A stretch of 64,000 bases of DNA from Utricularia gibba (Eukaryota; Streptophyta; Magnoliopsida; Lamiales; Lentibulariaceae). The notes under the pieces were generated by a model, which made no database searches, was not told the DNA's origin, and saw only the letters and a list, made by a program, of their open reading frames with translations. Below, one piece after another: positions 48,088 through 60,656 of the stretch (positions are counted from its first letter, which is position 1; each line of letters begins with the position of its first letter). Position numbers and translations under genes: made by a program. The DNA is taken from positions 1,488,001 through 1,552,000 of the forward strand of contig NEEC01000021.1 of NCBI GenBank assembly GCA_002189035.1. Direction: 5' to 3'.

Positions 48088-51000
48088 TCCGTCATTTCAG
48101 TTCCGCGGTTTTCATTTCTTTTATTTATATATCTCCCGCTTTTTGAATCTTATGCTGCTGGTTTTGTGTACGCTGTCGCGTGTCTTTCGGCTTTATTCCG
48201 GCAGCTGTAATGATGCGGATGCCTCAGGCCCAATATAGAGGCCCAGTAGCACAAGTTATTGAGAAAAACCCACTTGAAACTAATAGCCCATGGTTCACCC
48301 CAAATAATAAAAAGTCCCATCTCAGCCCGGCCCAAATTACAAAAGGGCGGAAACCCCCAGGAAATCCGCTCCCTGGTTTCAACGGACGAGATGAAGCCAC
48401 GTGTTAAGGGACGATCTTGGGGAGACACGACCATTGTTGTTACACTCACCCTTTGTTTTTGTTTGGGATAATTCAAGACTACGTTAGATTTAAATTTTTT
48501 GGTAATAACATCGTTTTAATAACGTTTCCAAAAAGATTCAATGTGGGCATTTTGGGAGGAGGAAGGATCACTTTGGTCCCATACTTAGGCTCCATTTTCA
48601 CTTTCTTGTATCCCATAAGAGGGCAGGTGAATGGGAAAGGGAGGGTTTTGTGTTTTGTGCCATTTACTTGACCAGGCATCTTGTCCTAACTTCAATTGTC
48701 ATGTAATATTATGAAAAAGAGACGCAGGAAGTGCAGCCCTCAACCCCTGATAGTGTAACATACCTGTAGCTCACAAACTGGGCACCTAAGTACTCGAGGT
48801 AAGATGCTGACAATTTGTATAACACTCACATACTACAAACTGTGTGTTTCAGATGCAATTCTTTGTAATCGTTGGGTATCAGTTCCTTTTGTATGGACTT
48901 CTTGTTTGTCTTTTATTGTTTTGTAAGCCAGTTCCTTTTGGCCCAACTCTCCATCTTCCTCTTCTTGGATCGTGGGCAGATCTGAGAGCATCTGTAAATT
49001 TATTGCGGGTCTCACCAGACTAAGATCGAGTCATCAACATAAACAACACTCAGCACTGGTGTTGCTGATATAACAAGTTTGAGTTCAGTTGAATCTTTCC
49101 CTTTTAATACTCAGGGATTCCGTTTAGGGTCTAGAGTTGAGATGGGGTGCCCCGTTTACTCAGACGTTCCCGCAACACGACAAGAGAAACCCCATTGCAG
49201 AACAGAACACAGAACCTAAAAGCCAATAATTTTCTGCTACAAATTCAATGGAATCATCGCCCCTTGAATTGGGGTTGATTCATTAATGGATGCGACCAAC
49301 TAACAATTGGTATTAAATTCAAGAACATTTGTCAGTAGGAGTGAGAGGAGAGGAGAGGGAGAGGGCTGAGAGGGTAGGGGGCTGCATCCCCAAAGTGTGG
49401 CTACTGTCCAAATACCAATGCAAACATAGCAAGAAACGCCTTTCAAAGGAGGGGAGGCCGCTTCACATTGAATGTCTCGATTTTGACAAAATGGAAATAA
49501 AATACAATAAAACAAGAGTTCAGTGGGCATGATGTCAAAAGCATGGCTTAGCTTAGGGATGGAATATATTCATCCTCACCCTAAACACACAACATGAAAA
49601 TAACTTAACCTTTGGAGGGTGTTTGTGTGTTTGATAAGAAGTTTTAAATATCGTTTTTTTACATAGTTTCGAGTTTCGTTATCAAATATGAACGATTTTT
49701 ACTCGCGAAAGAAGAGAAATTTACAACCATTTAAATGGATCTTCAATCCAAAAGATCCTAACTAAGCACTCCCTTGATGCTTGCTACCAGCAGATATGGA
49801 GCTCTGATCACCTGCAAACAATCCATACATGGGATTCGACGGAATTCTTCATAACAGATCCCGGAGGTTGGGAACTTCCGGTGACTCTTCCGGTCGTTGA
49901 CTCGTTCTCACCAAACCAAACACAATCAATCAGCTCTGTCTGCATTCAGCGCCTTCATGGTGTCCAATTATAGCAGTGAATAATTTTTACCACAATTTTT
50001 GTTGTCATAAAACATTATCTTTGAAATAACGGTACAACAATTTTAGCTGCGTTTATGACTCAGTGTGGGAGGTGTTGCCAGTAATTTTTATGACAAAAAA
50101 CATTATTGAAATAATTGTACTTCCAGACAATTATTTGATTAAAGAAAGCAAGGAAGGCAAACATAGAATATGAGGTTCATGTGAATTCAGCTATTTGTAG
50201 ACTCAAGTGTCGGTATTCCCAGGGGAATGGAGTGGAATCATCACTAGAACCCTAAAAATCTCTCCTTTTCCTCCAAACCCCTTCCATGGTTCTAGACCTT
50301 GCTTTTAACAATGTGCAATTACCAAGGATAAAACTTATGTTGTGAATCCAAGCTCCAAAATGGTGATCATCCAAACCCCAGTAGTAGAATACTAGTAGAA
50401 ATTTACGTACTTCATATGATATGAGAATGATTAAAATTCCCATCCAGCCGGTTCGACATTAGGATGGATTTATAACGTGTGACTCTCATCTGGGAAACTA
50501 GTTTAAGCACATTTCACCAACTCATTCAATATTGAAGATGAACAGTAATATATTTTGTACCTACAGCTCGGTGATCAAGATGTGGAGGGTAAGATATTTT
50601 GTACTGGGAGAAAAGCAAGCAGCCTCGAAGCTGATGAAGTAACAAGGGGAAAAGGTCATCTGATTCCTTCTACAGTGGGAACTCGAGAGAGGGGGAGGAC
50701 ATGTGAATGTGAAGACAAATAGAATATAGGGAAAAAGGGTGAACTTTATCCAAACAAACAAAAGCATCGCCTGCGCCTGCTGTTGGATCAGAAGTCTCTT
50801 AAAGGTGCCGCAGGGGCTCCCGGCTTCGCTGTAAAAGCTGTTTGATACCGAAATAAACACTCTTGTTCTACACTACATACAATATGGGATTTCGAAAAAG
50901 AGAAGCGACAAGGGACACTCGAGTATCTGGGTTTGAAGGAGGCAAAGAGCAGCAGGGATGAACTTTCTGTCACGAACCCTCTTGTGTTTCATGTGCGTAC

Positions 51001-51640
51001 ATATATAACCTCGAATGCATATATAGTGAGCTACTGATAGCATAGAGAGCATTGAAATCCTAATACAAAGAAACCCGTAATTTGATGAATACGTCTGTTT
51101 TTTGGGGCATAAAGCGAAATGCGCACTCGTTGCACTGTTATCAGATTCATGCCACTATTTTAAACTGGTATGTTGGATATTTGAGACAATGTCGAAATTG
51201 ATTTGAGGATCTAAGGATTTGTGGTAGTTTTCACCTCGAAAAAAGAAACAAACTTTTAGAGCAGTTGCAGTTTTGGTGCAGAACCCGAATCAGGGCGAAA
51301 AAAGAAAGAAAGAAAAACATTTGCAAAAGCAGCCCATGCTTTCCCATTAAAAACCGTCACTGACTTCTGTTTCCTCTCTGCATGAAACTCCCATCTTCAA
51401 TTCCCATTTCAACCACCACTCTTTTGGAGTTTTGTGAATTTGGATCTGCTTTACACAAATGGGGTTGGCTGTCTCACACTTCAGCTGTCCTGCTGCAGAA
51501 ACAAGCAGAAAAAATGTGGAGGAAACGCAGCAGTGAAATTTGGATGGAAAATAAAGAACTAGAGGAAAAGAAAACGAGAAAGGTGTGATCTTTGGAGAAG
51601 GATTTCTCACAACGATGCAAAGGAGTTGAAAATCAGAAAG
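48088..51640. other. Intergenic, 3.5 kb without a supported gene
   Basis: FLA 3' UTR at the left. Several GGCCCA motifs lie at 48.2-48.4 kb. A minus-strand stretch near 49000-49060 reads VVYVDD, reminiscent of a copia reverse-transcriptase active site but without convincing flanks. GAGA-rich DNA lies at 49340-49380. No repeat family could be assigned. 51.6 kb is the AHL 3' UTR. Confidence 0.4.
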
Positions 51641-52613
51641 TTAACCGGTAAAGGTTGAACCTTTTGAATCTCCAGAATCAATATGGTGGCCGTCCGGCGA
51701 CTCCGCAGTAAGCCTCTGAGGGATCTGACACGAATTCATCATATATTGGGGCATCCCATGAAGAAAATTGACACTTTGGGGGTCACTCAAGGTCATCAAC
51801 TGCTGCCCCACAATTCCCCCTGGAGATCCAATCCCCTGGACGGCGCCGTTGTGATGATGATGATGTTGCCCTTCTTCTTCCTCCAACGGCAGCCTCTCAT
51901 ACGCCGCATTCCCGAACGACGCCGCCATGATCATCACCGGCCCAACGGCGAGCAACGGCCCCACAACCGTTCCCCCAAAACCTGCCCTTGGGAAGAAGCT
52001 AAATATACAGTTAACGAAGTCGCTGCAGGCGGCGCTGGAGGGGGAGAAACGAACCGCAGAGCGAAATAATCTCAAATCTTCCGGGCAAAGTGAGAACCGA
52101 ACCGGGGGCGGTGGGTTGCCGGATTGTGACGTTCCCAACACTTCCCTTACCGCTGAGGACACATACACCGCGCTGGCGGCGCGTCGCAAAGGTGAAGATG
52201 CTGTCTTGGATATCGCAGCCGTCGGAGACTTCCATCACGTGGGATCTGAGAGCGTTGGCCGTGTCGCGCGTGATGATGATGGGCGGCTTGGGTTTGTTCT
52301 TGGACCCCGGAGGACGACCTCGCGAACGCCGCGACATTTCCCCCAGATCGGAGCCGTTGTTGCCGCTAGGGATTTCAGGCGTGGTACTTGAGATGGCGGC
52401 AGAAGTGATGGCAGAGAACAGCCCACCGTAATTGCTGTTATGATGATGATGATAATTGTTTTCAGTATCATCTTCCCGATCTCTTTTCGAGCTTCTGCTC
52501 GTCTGCTCGTCCTGGGGCAAGCGGTGGTGGTAGTTGGCCGGGAACTGATGCAGATCAAGATCTCTGGAAAGAAATAGCGGCGGAATAATGCGGCCGTGAG
52601 CCAGCTGATCCAT
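51641..52613 (-). CDS. AHL protein with one AT-hook (intronless clade), with two probable frame breaks
   Basis: Intronless AHL. ATG 52613 ([20 protein letters not shown]); the codons upstream offer no ATG. N-terminal His/Asn-rich region, then a single AT-hook [17 protein letters not shown] and the PPC domain: [68 protein letters not shown]. The first frame then breaks. A middle frame reads [20 protein letters not shown], and a third reads [35 protein letters not shown] and the tail to 51641. One added G/C in each of two runs (plus strand 52040-52044 and 51972-51976) restores one frame of about 324 aa, the normal length for this clade, so both are likely assembly errors. Single hook and no introns separate it from the AHL at 7.2 kb. 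Confidence 0.92.
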
Positions 52614-52790
52614 CGGCAATAAACCCCGAATGACAGACACTCGAGAGAGAAAAGGAACCCTCAACCGGAACTCAGTTGACAAATTCTACCCCAATCCGTC
52701 TCTCCATGATTTCCGCCGAGTTCAGCTTTCCAAAGTCACATATGATAGTTCCAAGATGCAAAAAAAGAAGGACAGACAACAGAGCCAAGA

Positions 52791-52830
52791 AAGAGAGTGA
52801 GAGAGAGAGAGAGAGAGAGGGAAAGAGAAG
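52791..52830. repeat. (GA)n microsatellite in the AHL 5' region
   Basis: GAGAGA tract about 180-215 bases upstream of the AHL ATG, read as CT on the sense strand; probably in the 5' UTR. Confidence 0.9.
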
Positions 52831-55800
52831 ATATACCACAGGAGAAAAAAAGTCATGAACCTGTTCTGTTCATGTAGGGTTTTCATTTACTTTCCCTTTT
52901 ACCCATTAGGTCAGGATTCCAATTTCCAATATTGTTTTTGCTGCTTCCAGAGAAAAAAACTACGCATTATATTCCATGGTCAAACCCTTTGTTGCTATTT
53001 CCAGAGAGCAAGGCTAGAAAATATATAGTGGAGTATTGTACTCAAAAGCAGACTGTTATGTTAATTGATAATTAGATTCCATGGATTAATTAGAGAGGTT
53101 AAAAATTGAATTTTTAAACACACCCAAATACTTGGAATAATGAATACAAATAATTCCATTTTAATATCTATATTTTTTGAATGCAATTGCAGGGACACCC
53201 GCTGGGGACTAGGGCTTACCAGGAAGCCTTATATAAATCCTAGCCACACAATTATTAAATCTATGGTCATTATTCAATTGCCATTACCAGTCAGTGGGTT
53301 TCCAGCATCCCTGTCCGAATGGTTGTTTGGTTTCCCAGCAGTAGCTAGAACAAGCGACCTTGGCTTGGTCTGATGTCGTGTTAAAATACGAATGGGTAGC
53401 TATGGAGGTGCAAGAAAACAAAACAAAGATGGGTTTGGTGTCATTGGTACATGGATCGTGACAAAGTGTGTCACGACTCACCCTCGTTTTGCATGATATT
53501 GTTCGTTTCATATATCAAATTTTCATGGTTTTATATTTTTCACTTTTGGGAAAATGCTTCATATGCAAAATTAGTAGTATACTTTTATTTAAACACATAT
53601 CTTCTTCTGTTCGTAGCTAATGTGGAATAGCGTAACCGTGAAAGTTCCCTGCACTTACAGAGTGGTTATTACACGTGCTCGTTTAGGGTTGTATGGGATA
53701 ATGAATTTTAATTTGGGAAAAGAGTGGACTTTGGACATACCGACTACTCCCCCCATCCCTCAGAAATGAGACAACGAAGATGCAGTTGACTGTAAGAAAA
53801 TGTTGACGCAGCCAAAAAAAAAAATGAAGAAAGGGGTAGCCTGGTGTAGCAACGTTTGACCGCCACATAAAAAATGTCTGAAGGGCGAGTGGGAAAACGG
53901 TTAGTGAGAGGGGAGGTCAATAATGTTGGTAATGGCATGGCATCCCTGAAACTGCGTGGGAAGAAACGGTGTCGTTTTCCGGTTTAATGCGAGCACATGT
54001 GGCGCGGGCATTGGAAAATGCAAATGGGCGATTGCTCCCAAACTGCGGCCATAGCCATGGGGGCGTGTCTGCAACTTCAACACCACCCACAACATAAACA
54101 AACACATCGTATTGGAAACCGGACCCTAAACTGAAGTCACTACGAGGAATTGGGATGCACTTGCAACCGCAGATCCTGAATTTTAACCTATCTTGATGCC
54201 GGAACACAGTGAACTGACTCAAAAATGCGCGTGAAAGTGTTTCTATTTAGGAGGCGACGCCACTACCAGGTCTTGACTGTGTCCAATAAAGAGGCGAACA
54301 AGAGGAACAACAACAGGAATTCATTAAAAAAAAAGAAAAGAAAAAGAAAAGAGAGACAGAAGTGGAGTGAAACGGGTTTTTCTGGGGTGGGTAATAAATG
54401 TGAAAGTTAAAAGCAGACAGAGATTTGAGGGAGCCGAGGGGGGAAAAGGGACCAGCACAGCACTGCGTTCGTCAGCGAAGAGGATGGACCACGGTAAGAG
54501 GAGAGGAGAGACCGGGTGCACGTGCGCCAGCAGGGGATCAGTCCCGGTGATTGGCCAGCGCTAACTCGGATGAAGTGAAGAGACAGGTAACACTCGCTGG
54601 TGGTGTCTGGTTTGGTTTTCAAAGCTCCCTCATGTGATCGCCTTCGCCCCCTGACACGCCCCGACACTTGCCACCCCCACCCCCAATTCATTTCACCACC
54701 AACTTCTTACTTCTCCCTCCAACACACAGACCCCCTTCACAAATTTGACCATCCTCAAAAATAGATCATTTCTTTAGTATTTCAAAAAACACATCCACAC
54801 ACACATACAAACTCACATCTGAAAATCGATCTTGTAAAGATTGTGGCAGGGGTCGTTCATGCTTGCATATCGCGGGCCCTACCATTTTTTTTTCCAATAA
54901 AAACATTATTTTATTATTTTGTGTGCTGTGTTATTTCATTTTAGTGCTGGACAGAGATTTCAATTATCTAACCACGTTTAAGGTTGTTGGTGGGCTGGAG
55001 GAGAAGAGACAACAAACGAGTGGACCGGTTCGAGCAACAAGATTCCCCACTGTCGCCATCACCTCCCCCTCCCTCCACTTGAGCACAAACCCTAATGTGT
55101 GTGTAATTTCTTGTTTTCTAGATCACCAAAATTTCGATATTTTTTCAACCGTTAATAAAAAAACTATTGATAGTTTGGAGTAAGATCATGTGTAGATTCG
55201 ATTTTCATCCGAATATGTATTTCGTGGATTTCACCCTGAAACACCTAAATTTTCATATTTTTCAGCTCATCAATTTCGATGTTTTTACTATTTTCGATCG
55301 TCACCAAAAAATTATTGAACGTTTTGGGGGATAAATCAAATGTATCATCATCTATACATTCATTTAGTGATTTTTCATCTTTGATGCATAGGACGCTCTA
55401 ATTGCCATGTTTTTTAGGTCACCAATTTTCGATCGAATATTCGGTTAATCGAAGAAGGTGAAGGAAGGGCATAACCTCTTGATAGATAATTCATATGATG
55501 AACACAAGTCAAATGCCCTTCAGATAAACATACTAACTAGCCTAACCCCAACCTTCAATATTTTTTTAATATAATTAGGGAATTAATTTTTAATTATATT
55601 GTTCCCAATGTCGTGCTTTTGACTTCAAAACACATATGGCATCGTCTTAATACATGATTAATAAATTTAATTACCCACTTAAAAAATAAATAGACGTACC
55701 GTTGTAAAATCGATATTTGTTTTTTAATGATATATAAATAATTTTAAAAATAAAAGTGCAAGTGCACTAGACGTGGATGCTGCACTGTACTTTTGAAAAT

Positions 55801-56873
55801 GCTTTACGTCCCAGTCGGAGTTAAATGTAGAGGTCATGTTCTGTTTATTTAATTACATTTTTTTTTATATACAATATATCTTAAAATGGGCTTTTTTTTA
55901 ATGAATAATGATAAGGAGTTGTCTTTTCCTTGAAAACACACAGTTACTTTCCTGTCCGAATGCTCAACCGCTGAGCTCTGGACAGCTGGATGGGGTTTTG
56001 GGTCATGAGAATGCCTTTTTAACCGGAATCTGGCCCATCGCAATGAGGTAAAAACCGATGTGGGATAGGCTTTTGAAGAAGTAGAGAAGTACCAATAGCC
56101 AGAAGCCGAAGATCCAAAAAGAGATGGACTGCTAGAACTAACTACTCTTTTCCTCAACCGTCAACGGCCAACAACCATTTCAAGATCAGCCATTTATTTG
56201 CCTTGAAATCCGAATCGGGTGATGACCTCCTTAGAGCAATGCTTTTGCAGTAATGCCGAATTGCTTGTAAATCTTCCCTGCCGGAGTACTAGCACGGAAA
56301 CTATCTATTATGTTGAAATTTAAGATTCGATATATCGAGCGAATGTACACATGAAGTTCAAATATACAAAAAACATGTATTACAATGAAAAAAATTAGAT
56401 CTAATTAATTACTAATGATTCATAATTTATTATATACTTGATTATATCATTTTCAATATTCAATCTATTATTAGTAATTCATAATTTCTTATATATTTGA
56501 TTATATCAATTTCATTTTTGACTGTGGATCGTACATTCTAACGTATTAGGATAGCTTTTCCCCCAATAATGATGAGCCGGCTGAAGGTGGGGTGGACTTG
56601 AGACCGGAGAACGTGGAACAGAGAGGGACGCGAGGGAGGCGGATAAGACGGAGCCACGGCGGGGTATCCGAAGCCGGAAAAGGATGCTAGCGTGTGAGAC
56701 TGTGAGAGAAGAGGGCGCCATGGCCTTGGTTATTCAAATGATGTCCTGATCTTACTACACCACGGCATACGAAGTTGATTCTCAGTGTCATGGTTCAGGG
56801 TTTGCATTAGAGTGATTAGATTAAAGAATGTGTGTTCGAGCAAATGACTGAAACCCACGGAGACAACAATGTT
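52831..56873. other. Intergenic, 4 kb without a supported gene
   Basis: Promoter of the minus-strand AHL on the left. 53.8-54.7 kb has purine-rich low-complexity stretches. 54.86-56.0 kb is AT-rich. A minus-strand frame at 56512-56721 (MAPSSLTVSHASILFRLRIP...) is Ser/Arg/Pro-rich like a plastid transit peptide, but I found no following exon and do not call a gene. Around 56.32-56.52 kb TAATTCATAATTT-like strings occur twice. Confidence 0.4.
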
Positions 56874-57674
56874 TCAATGTCCAAAATAGTAAGACCAATC
56901 TTGATGAAACACGTCTGAAACCTCACCCCGGTCACCTCTGATTGCTGAACTGATCCAGGCATTGGCTGCACTAGCATCAAGGTTATCATGTAAGCCATGG
57001 CTTGATGATCCAATGAAGCAGCTGTTGTTATCTTCTAGGGGTCGCTCCAGGATTTCAGGAACTGCTGCCTCATTCCCAGTATTCGCATCACTCATCCCCT
57101 CGAGCTCCCTGCTCCTCTTCTGGAGCTCCTTCAGCTTCTCATCCGCAAGGCTGTACAAACCACTCAGCTGCTTCAAATCCAGCGTCTGGAAGCTCACATC
57201 GTCCTCGATCTGATACATACAGAGCTCCACTTCCCTGTCATCGTTCCTCTGTTTCAGCTTCAGGGACTGAAGAGCCCTGCCCTCCACTTCATCCACCAGA
57301 AACCTCTCCTGCAGCACCATCTTTCTCGCCATCTCTCTTTCAGGGAAGCTGAGGAACTTCTCCGTCAAGGCCGTGAAGGCATCCTCAGAGGGCCAGAGCA
57401 TCGAGTACCCATCACACGGGTTGTGGATGACTACCGCTATCTTGATACCGCAGAGTATGGATAGCTCGTTGGCCTTTTTGAGGAAGCTGTCGAGCCTCCT
57501 TTTGAAGGTGGAGGCCCTCTCCTTGTCGCCCTGAATCGGGCGTGCTTCGTGGCCTTCCTCGGCATCTTGATCGGAACTTGAATGGCCGCCGGAGCTTCGA
57601 GTCCTTGTTGTGGACTTCATTTCCTTGGTGTGATTTGAATACGTGTGATTCAGTCGGCAAAAATGGTAATTCAT
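56874..57674 (-). CDS. Type I (M-gamma-like) MADS-box protein, probable frame break at the N-terminus
   Basis: Type I MADS factors act mostly in female gametophyte and endosperm development. Core in the open frame: DKERASTFKRRLDSFLKKAN, ELSILCGIKIAVVIHNP, GYSMLWPSEDAFTALTEKFL, MVLQERFLVDEVE. This resembles M-gamma (AGL80/PHERES-like) proteins; no K domain follows, and the C-terminus ends FHQDWSYYFGH. In the long frame (ATG 57674 or 57620) the residues before DKERA look foreign. In another frame an ATG at 57565 reads MPRKATKHA, a typical MADS start, and one extra C in the run at 57538-57540 would fuse it to PIQGDKERAS. I therefore think the true start is 57565. Confidence 0.8.
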   Translation of the reverse strand: MNYHFCRLNHTYSNHTKEMKSTTRTRSSGGHSSSDQDAEEGHEARPIQGDKERASTFKRRLDSFLKKANELSILCGIKIAVVIHNPCDGYSMLWPSEDAFTALTEKFLSFPEREMARKMVLQERFLVDEVEGRALQSLKLKQRNDDREVELCMYQIEDDVSFQTLDLKQLSGLYSLADEKLKELQKRSRELEGMSDANTGNEAAVPEILERPLEDNNSCFIGSSSHGLHDNLDASAANAWISSAIRGDRGEVSDVFHQDWSYYFGH

Positions 57675-57699
57675 TCATCTGCTGAACATTTATTCCTTA

Positions 57700-58318
57700 T
57701 GTAGCCGTGGAACAAGATTTTGAGCACCTGCCGTATATGGTAGCAGGACTCCCTCTAATGCTGGAGACCAGTCTCTGGGTTTGTTCCCGTTGCTTCATCT
57801 CCGGGGATCGGAGCCGCTGCCGGAAGAATGGGAGAGCGTGCTATCGGAGCCTGCCGCTGTTTCTCCTACCCAGGAGCCGGACATTCTCCGGCGGATCATG
57901 GATGACGTTAACGGAACCTGATCCGAGCAATGGTGGTGGCGGTGTTTTCCTGGTCCAGATCTGAAAGTATTGGCTCATCCCTGCAACGATTCTGAATAAT
58001 CAGCCTTTGCATCCTCAAACTTCATTTGGATCCTCTGCTGATCTAAAGCCTCCCCCTTACAGTTATCAAAGTCCATCCATGTTTTCTTTGTCTTACCCAA
58101 AAGACAAAGAATCGGCTGGCTTTACCAGCTGGTTTCTCCTAGACCACATTCTGCAGTTCAGCAGAATCGCAAGCAGGATGCATGATCAAGAGATTCCCAG
58201 TTCCAGGTTTTCAGATGGAGAAGCGGCAGTCCTCCCTTGCTCGATGCCGGCATTGGAAGGAACTGGTCTCTGCTTCAGCCTGGAGATGCTGATTGATCCA
58301 GGAATGTAAGAGTTTGAT
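57700..58318 (+). pseudogene. GRAS (HAIRY MERISTEM-like) N-terminal remnant
   Basis: Plus-strand fragments in different frames: EEWESVLSEPAAVSPTQEPD followed by ILRRIMDDVN, then ILNNQPLHPQTSFGSSADLK, then DGEAAVLPCSMPALEG. The first string resembles the WE-VLSE ... ILRWIMGDV region just before the GRAS domain of HAM/SCL6 proteins. No GRAS domain follows, and stops and frame shifts separate the pieces. The assignment rests on one recalled motif. Confidence 0.4.
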
Positions 58319-58591
58319 GACTGCAGTTTCTTTTGTGGGATAAGGAGGTGAAGATTGAAGAATGAATATCTCCTCATGATACATATGTCACGAAACCACA
58401 CATAGCGAAATAACAAATGATACACTAAAAGAGAATGAATAGCAGTCACAACCCTTGGTCAGAGCATCGCAAAGTTCTGTCCACGAGAACAACCAGCTAG
58501 AATAAAGAATGAAAACTGGCCCTTAATCATGGAAGAATTTCCTTCGAGTGTTGTGAGTTCTTGTCGCGGTTTGTCGGTCTAAGAATCATGC

Positions 58592-60177
58592 TCACTTGAG
58601 GAGATAGCCCAAGAAAATTCCTATAATTGCAGTGAAGATAACATAGATGAGTGGGACACCTCTTCTTCTTTGGACTTGACGTCTCAGCATCTCCTGCACG
58701 GTTATGATTCTTGTATGAGGAAACTGACAAGGGAAGAACGTGAAAGACAAACTCATGGCTTCCGAGTCAATTCGCATCCAAAATTGCCTAGTTTCATGTA
58801 TGAAGCAATTTCCAAAAAGTACTAACCAATTCTCGTTCAAGCTTGTTATTTTGCTGAATAGCAGACTGCTTCTCCTCATTTAGCCTGGATACCAAGGCGT
58901 TCACCTGCGACTCGAAGAAAAGAGCAGACAGGTATGAAATCAAAACAGCTTTAACAAACCATCTTTCTTGAATTCTGTGCATATAAACATTATCATTCTA
59001 AAGGAGAACCATAAACCAAGTTCATGGTAAAATGAAAGTGCTAAAATTTAACCTGGGGTGTGCTTTCTTTCTGATCAAAGAGTCCTTTAGGTATCTGTGA
59101 TAACATGGTGCGAATATTATTGAAAACTGATTAAGTTGAAAAAACTAGAAGTTCATGCAATGAGTTGAAGGTTCCAAATAGTCACCACAGAAGAGTTAGA
59201 ATACTGATTTACAACCGCATTATCTGGCATGTAGGCGCTTGGTGAATGCCCTTCATCCGTTCCTTCATGGACAGGAGAAGGTGGCCTTGGAGGTGGAACA
59301 TAGACGACTCTCAACTTGCATTCATCAACATGATTACCCGAATCTTTAGTGAACTGAAAAATATGTACGATTGATTATATGCTCAGCAACACTAATAGCA
59401 TCTGAATCACATGGAGTCAGCACTTGGAGTTCCAACAGAAAATATACCATTTCTGCAGCGATATCCTTTACAGTTGATCCAGGGCTAGCAACTACGCTCT
59501 GGAGGAGAAACTTATCCTTGCATTGCATGTCAGGGGGAGCCTCCTTTTGAGCTTGCATGGTAACTGCAGAAACACAAGCGAAATGAACCACTAACCTAAG
59601 ACTTTGAAAACGAATACCCAATAATACTTATCTATACTGGAATCGTCATTCTATTGATACCCAGAACCGAAAATTAAGAAAGTATCGATATCCATTACCT
59701 ACAATATCACACGAAGAATGAGGAATCACGACTCCAGTGTTTGGTCTCACACAATACTTCTTGGGGTTCGTAGTTTTCACCTGGCGCATCAATAAAAACC
59801 ATGACAATCAAAGATCTAAAAGATCACATCTTGATTTCCAACATCATAGAAATCTCCAAATGAGGAACTAGCACCGCAACAAATCGTACCTTGAATGCAA
59901 CATAATTATCGGATTTGTTATTCAGTTGCATGGAACACGAGATCTGCTTCTTCAATTCGACTTTCAAGAAACGAAAAAATATATAGAGAGATCAGATTAC
60001 AAAAAAACAAAGAAAAATTACAAATAGCAGATCTGTCAAAAGACGAACAAACAAATCAGCACCAGCAATTCGCGTAGAAACTACAAACACCTGGCGTTGC
60101 AAAAGATTTAAAAACAGGAAATTACACGGAAATTGAAGCTCCTGTGGCTCAATTTGGAGGAGCTCCCCGGTAGTCAT
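58592..60177 (-). CDS. VAP27-type VAMP-associated protein (tandem copy 1)
   Basis: VAP27 proteins sit in the ER membrane and tether other membranes and the cytoskeleton through an MSP domain that binds FFAT-like motifs. Eight exons, minus strand: 60126-60177, 59890-59960, 59699-59780, 59448-59563, 59186-59353, 59053-59094, 58827-58904, 58592-58693; 236 aa. Starts MTTGELLQIEPQELQFPFEL. MSP core: KKQISCSMQLNNKSDNYVAF, KVKTTNPKKYCVRPNTGVVI, SCDIVVTMQAQKEAPPDMQC, KDKFLLQSVVASPGSTVKDI, ECKLRVVYVPPPRPPSPV. A coiled coil follows (LVSRLNEEKQSAIQQNNKLE), then a C-terminal anchor (LIYVIFTAIIGIFLGYLLK). All phases agree and nothing is broken. Confidence 0.95.
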
Positions 60178-60656
60178 TTCCAGCCGACCGCCGACTGCTT
60201 ATCTGCTCGATGTTCTCGGAATTGAGGTTTCCCGCAGGAATCAGATTTTCTCGGCGACGAAGAGTGAAGCAAGTCACGTATCACGGCCGAATTCCGGCAG
60301 CAACGAAGGAGAAGAAGCGCTTTCCCCAATTCCAGAGCACCCGTTAAACCGCTTCTCCAAGCCAAAAATACAACAAAACCGTTACCAAAATTGGATTTTT
60401 AGTCATTAAATCAGACTTTTCCCCCACTTTCTTCGGAAAACTATCACTTTTATTCGTTATTTATAAATTATTAAAATACGTTTTTTTTAAAAAAATATTC
60501 ATAATATTTTTAATATTATCTGATACTCCTCCCTGTTCTTGAGCCACAACATACTTCTCTACCGCAGCAGCACACAACTAAAAGAATGGGAACCACGATG
60601 ACTGTGAGCCATGGAGGAATTGCCTTGCAGCATCCTGTCGTCTACCCTTTGCAACT

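Noticed and set aside
48990-49060. Minus-strand VVYVDD resembling a copia reverse-transcriptase active site
   Set aside because: The residues around it do not continue as reverse transcriptase in any frame, so it may be coincidence or an unrecognisably old fragment.
56512-56721. Possible plastid transit-peptide exon on the minus strand
   Set aside because: Ser/Arg-rich start only; no donor and downstream exon could be supported.
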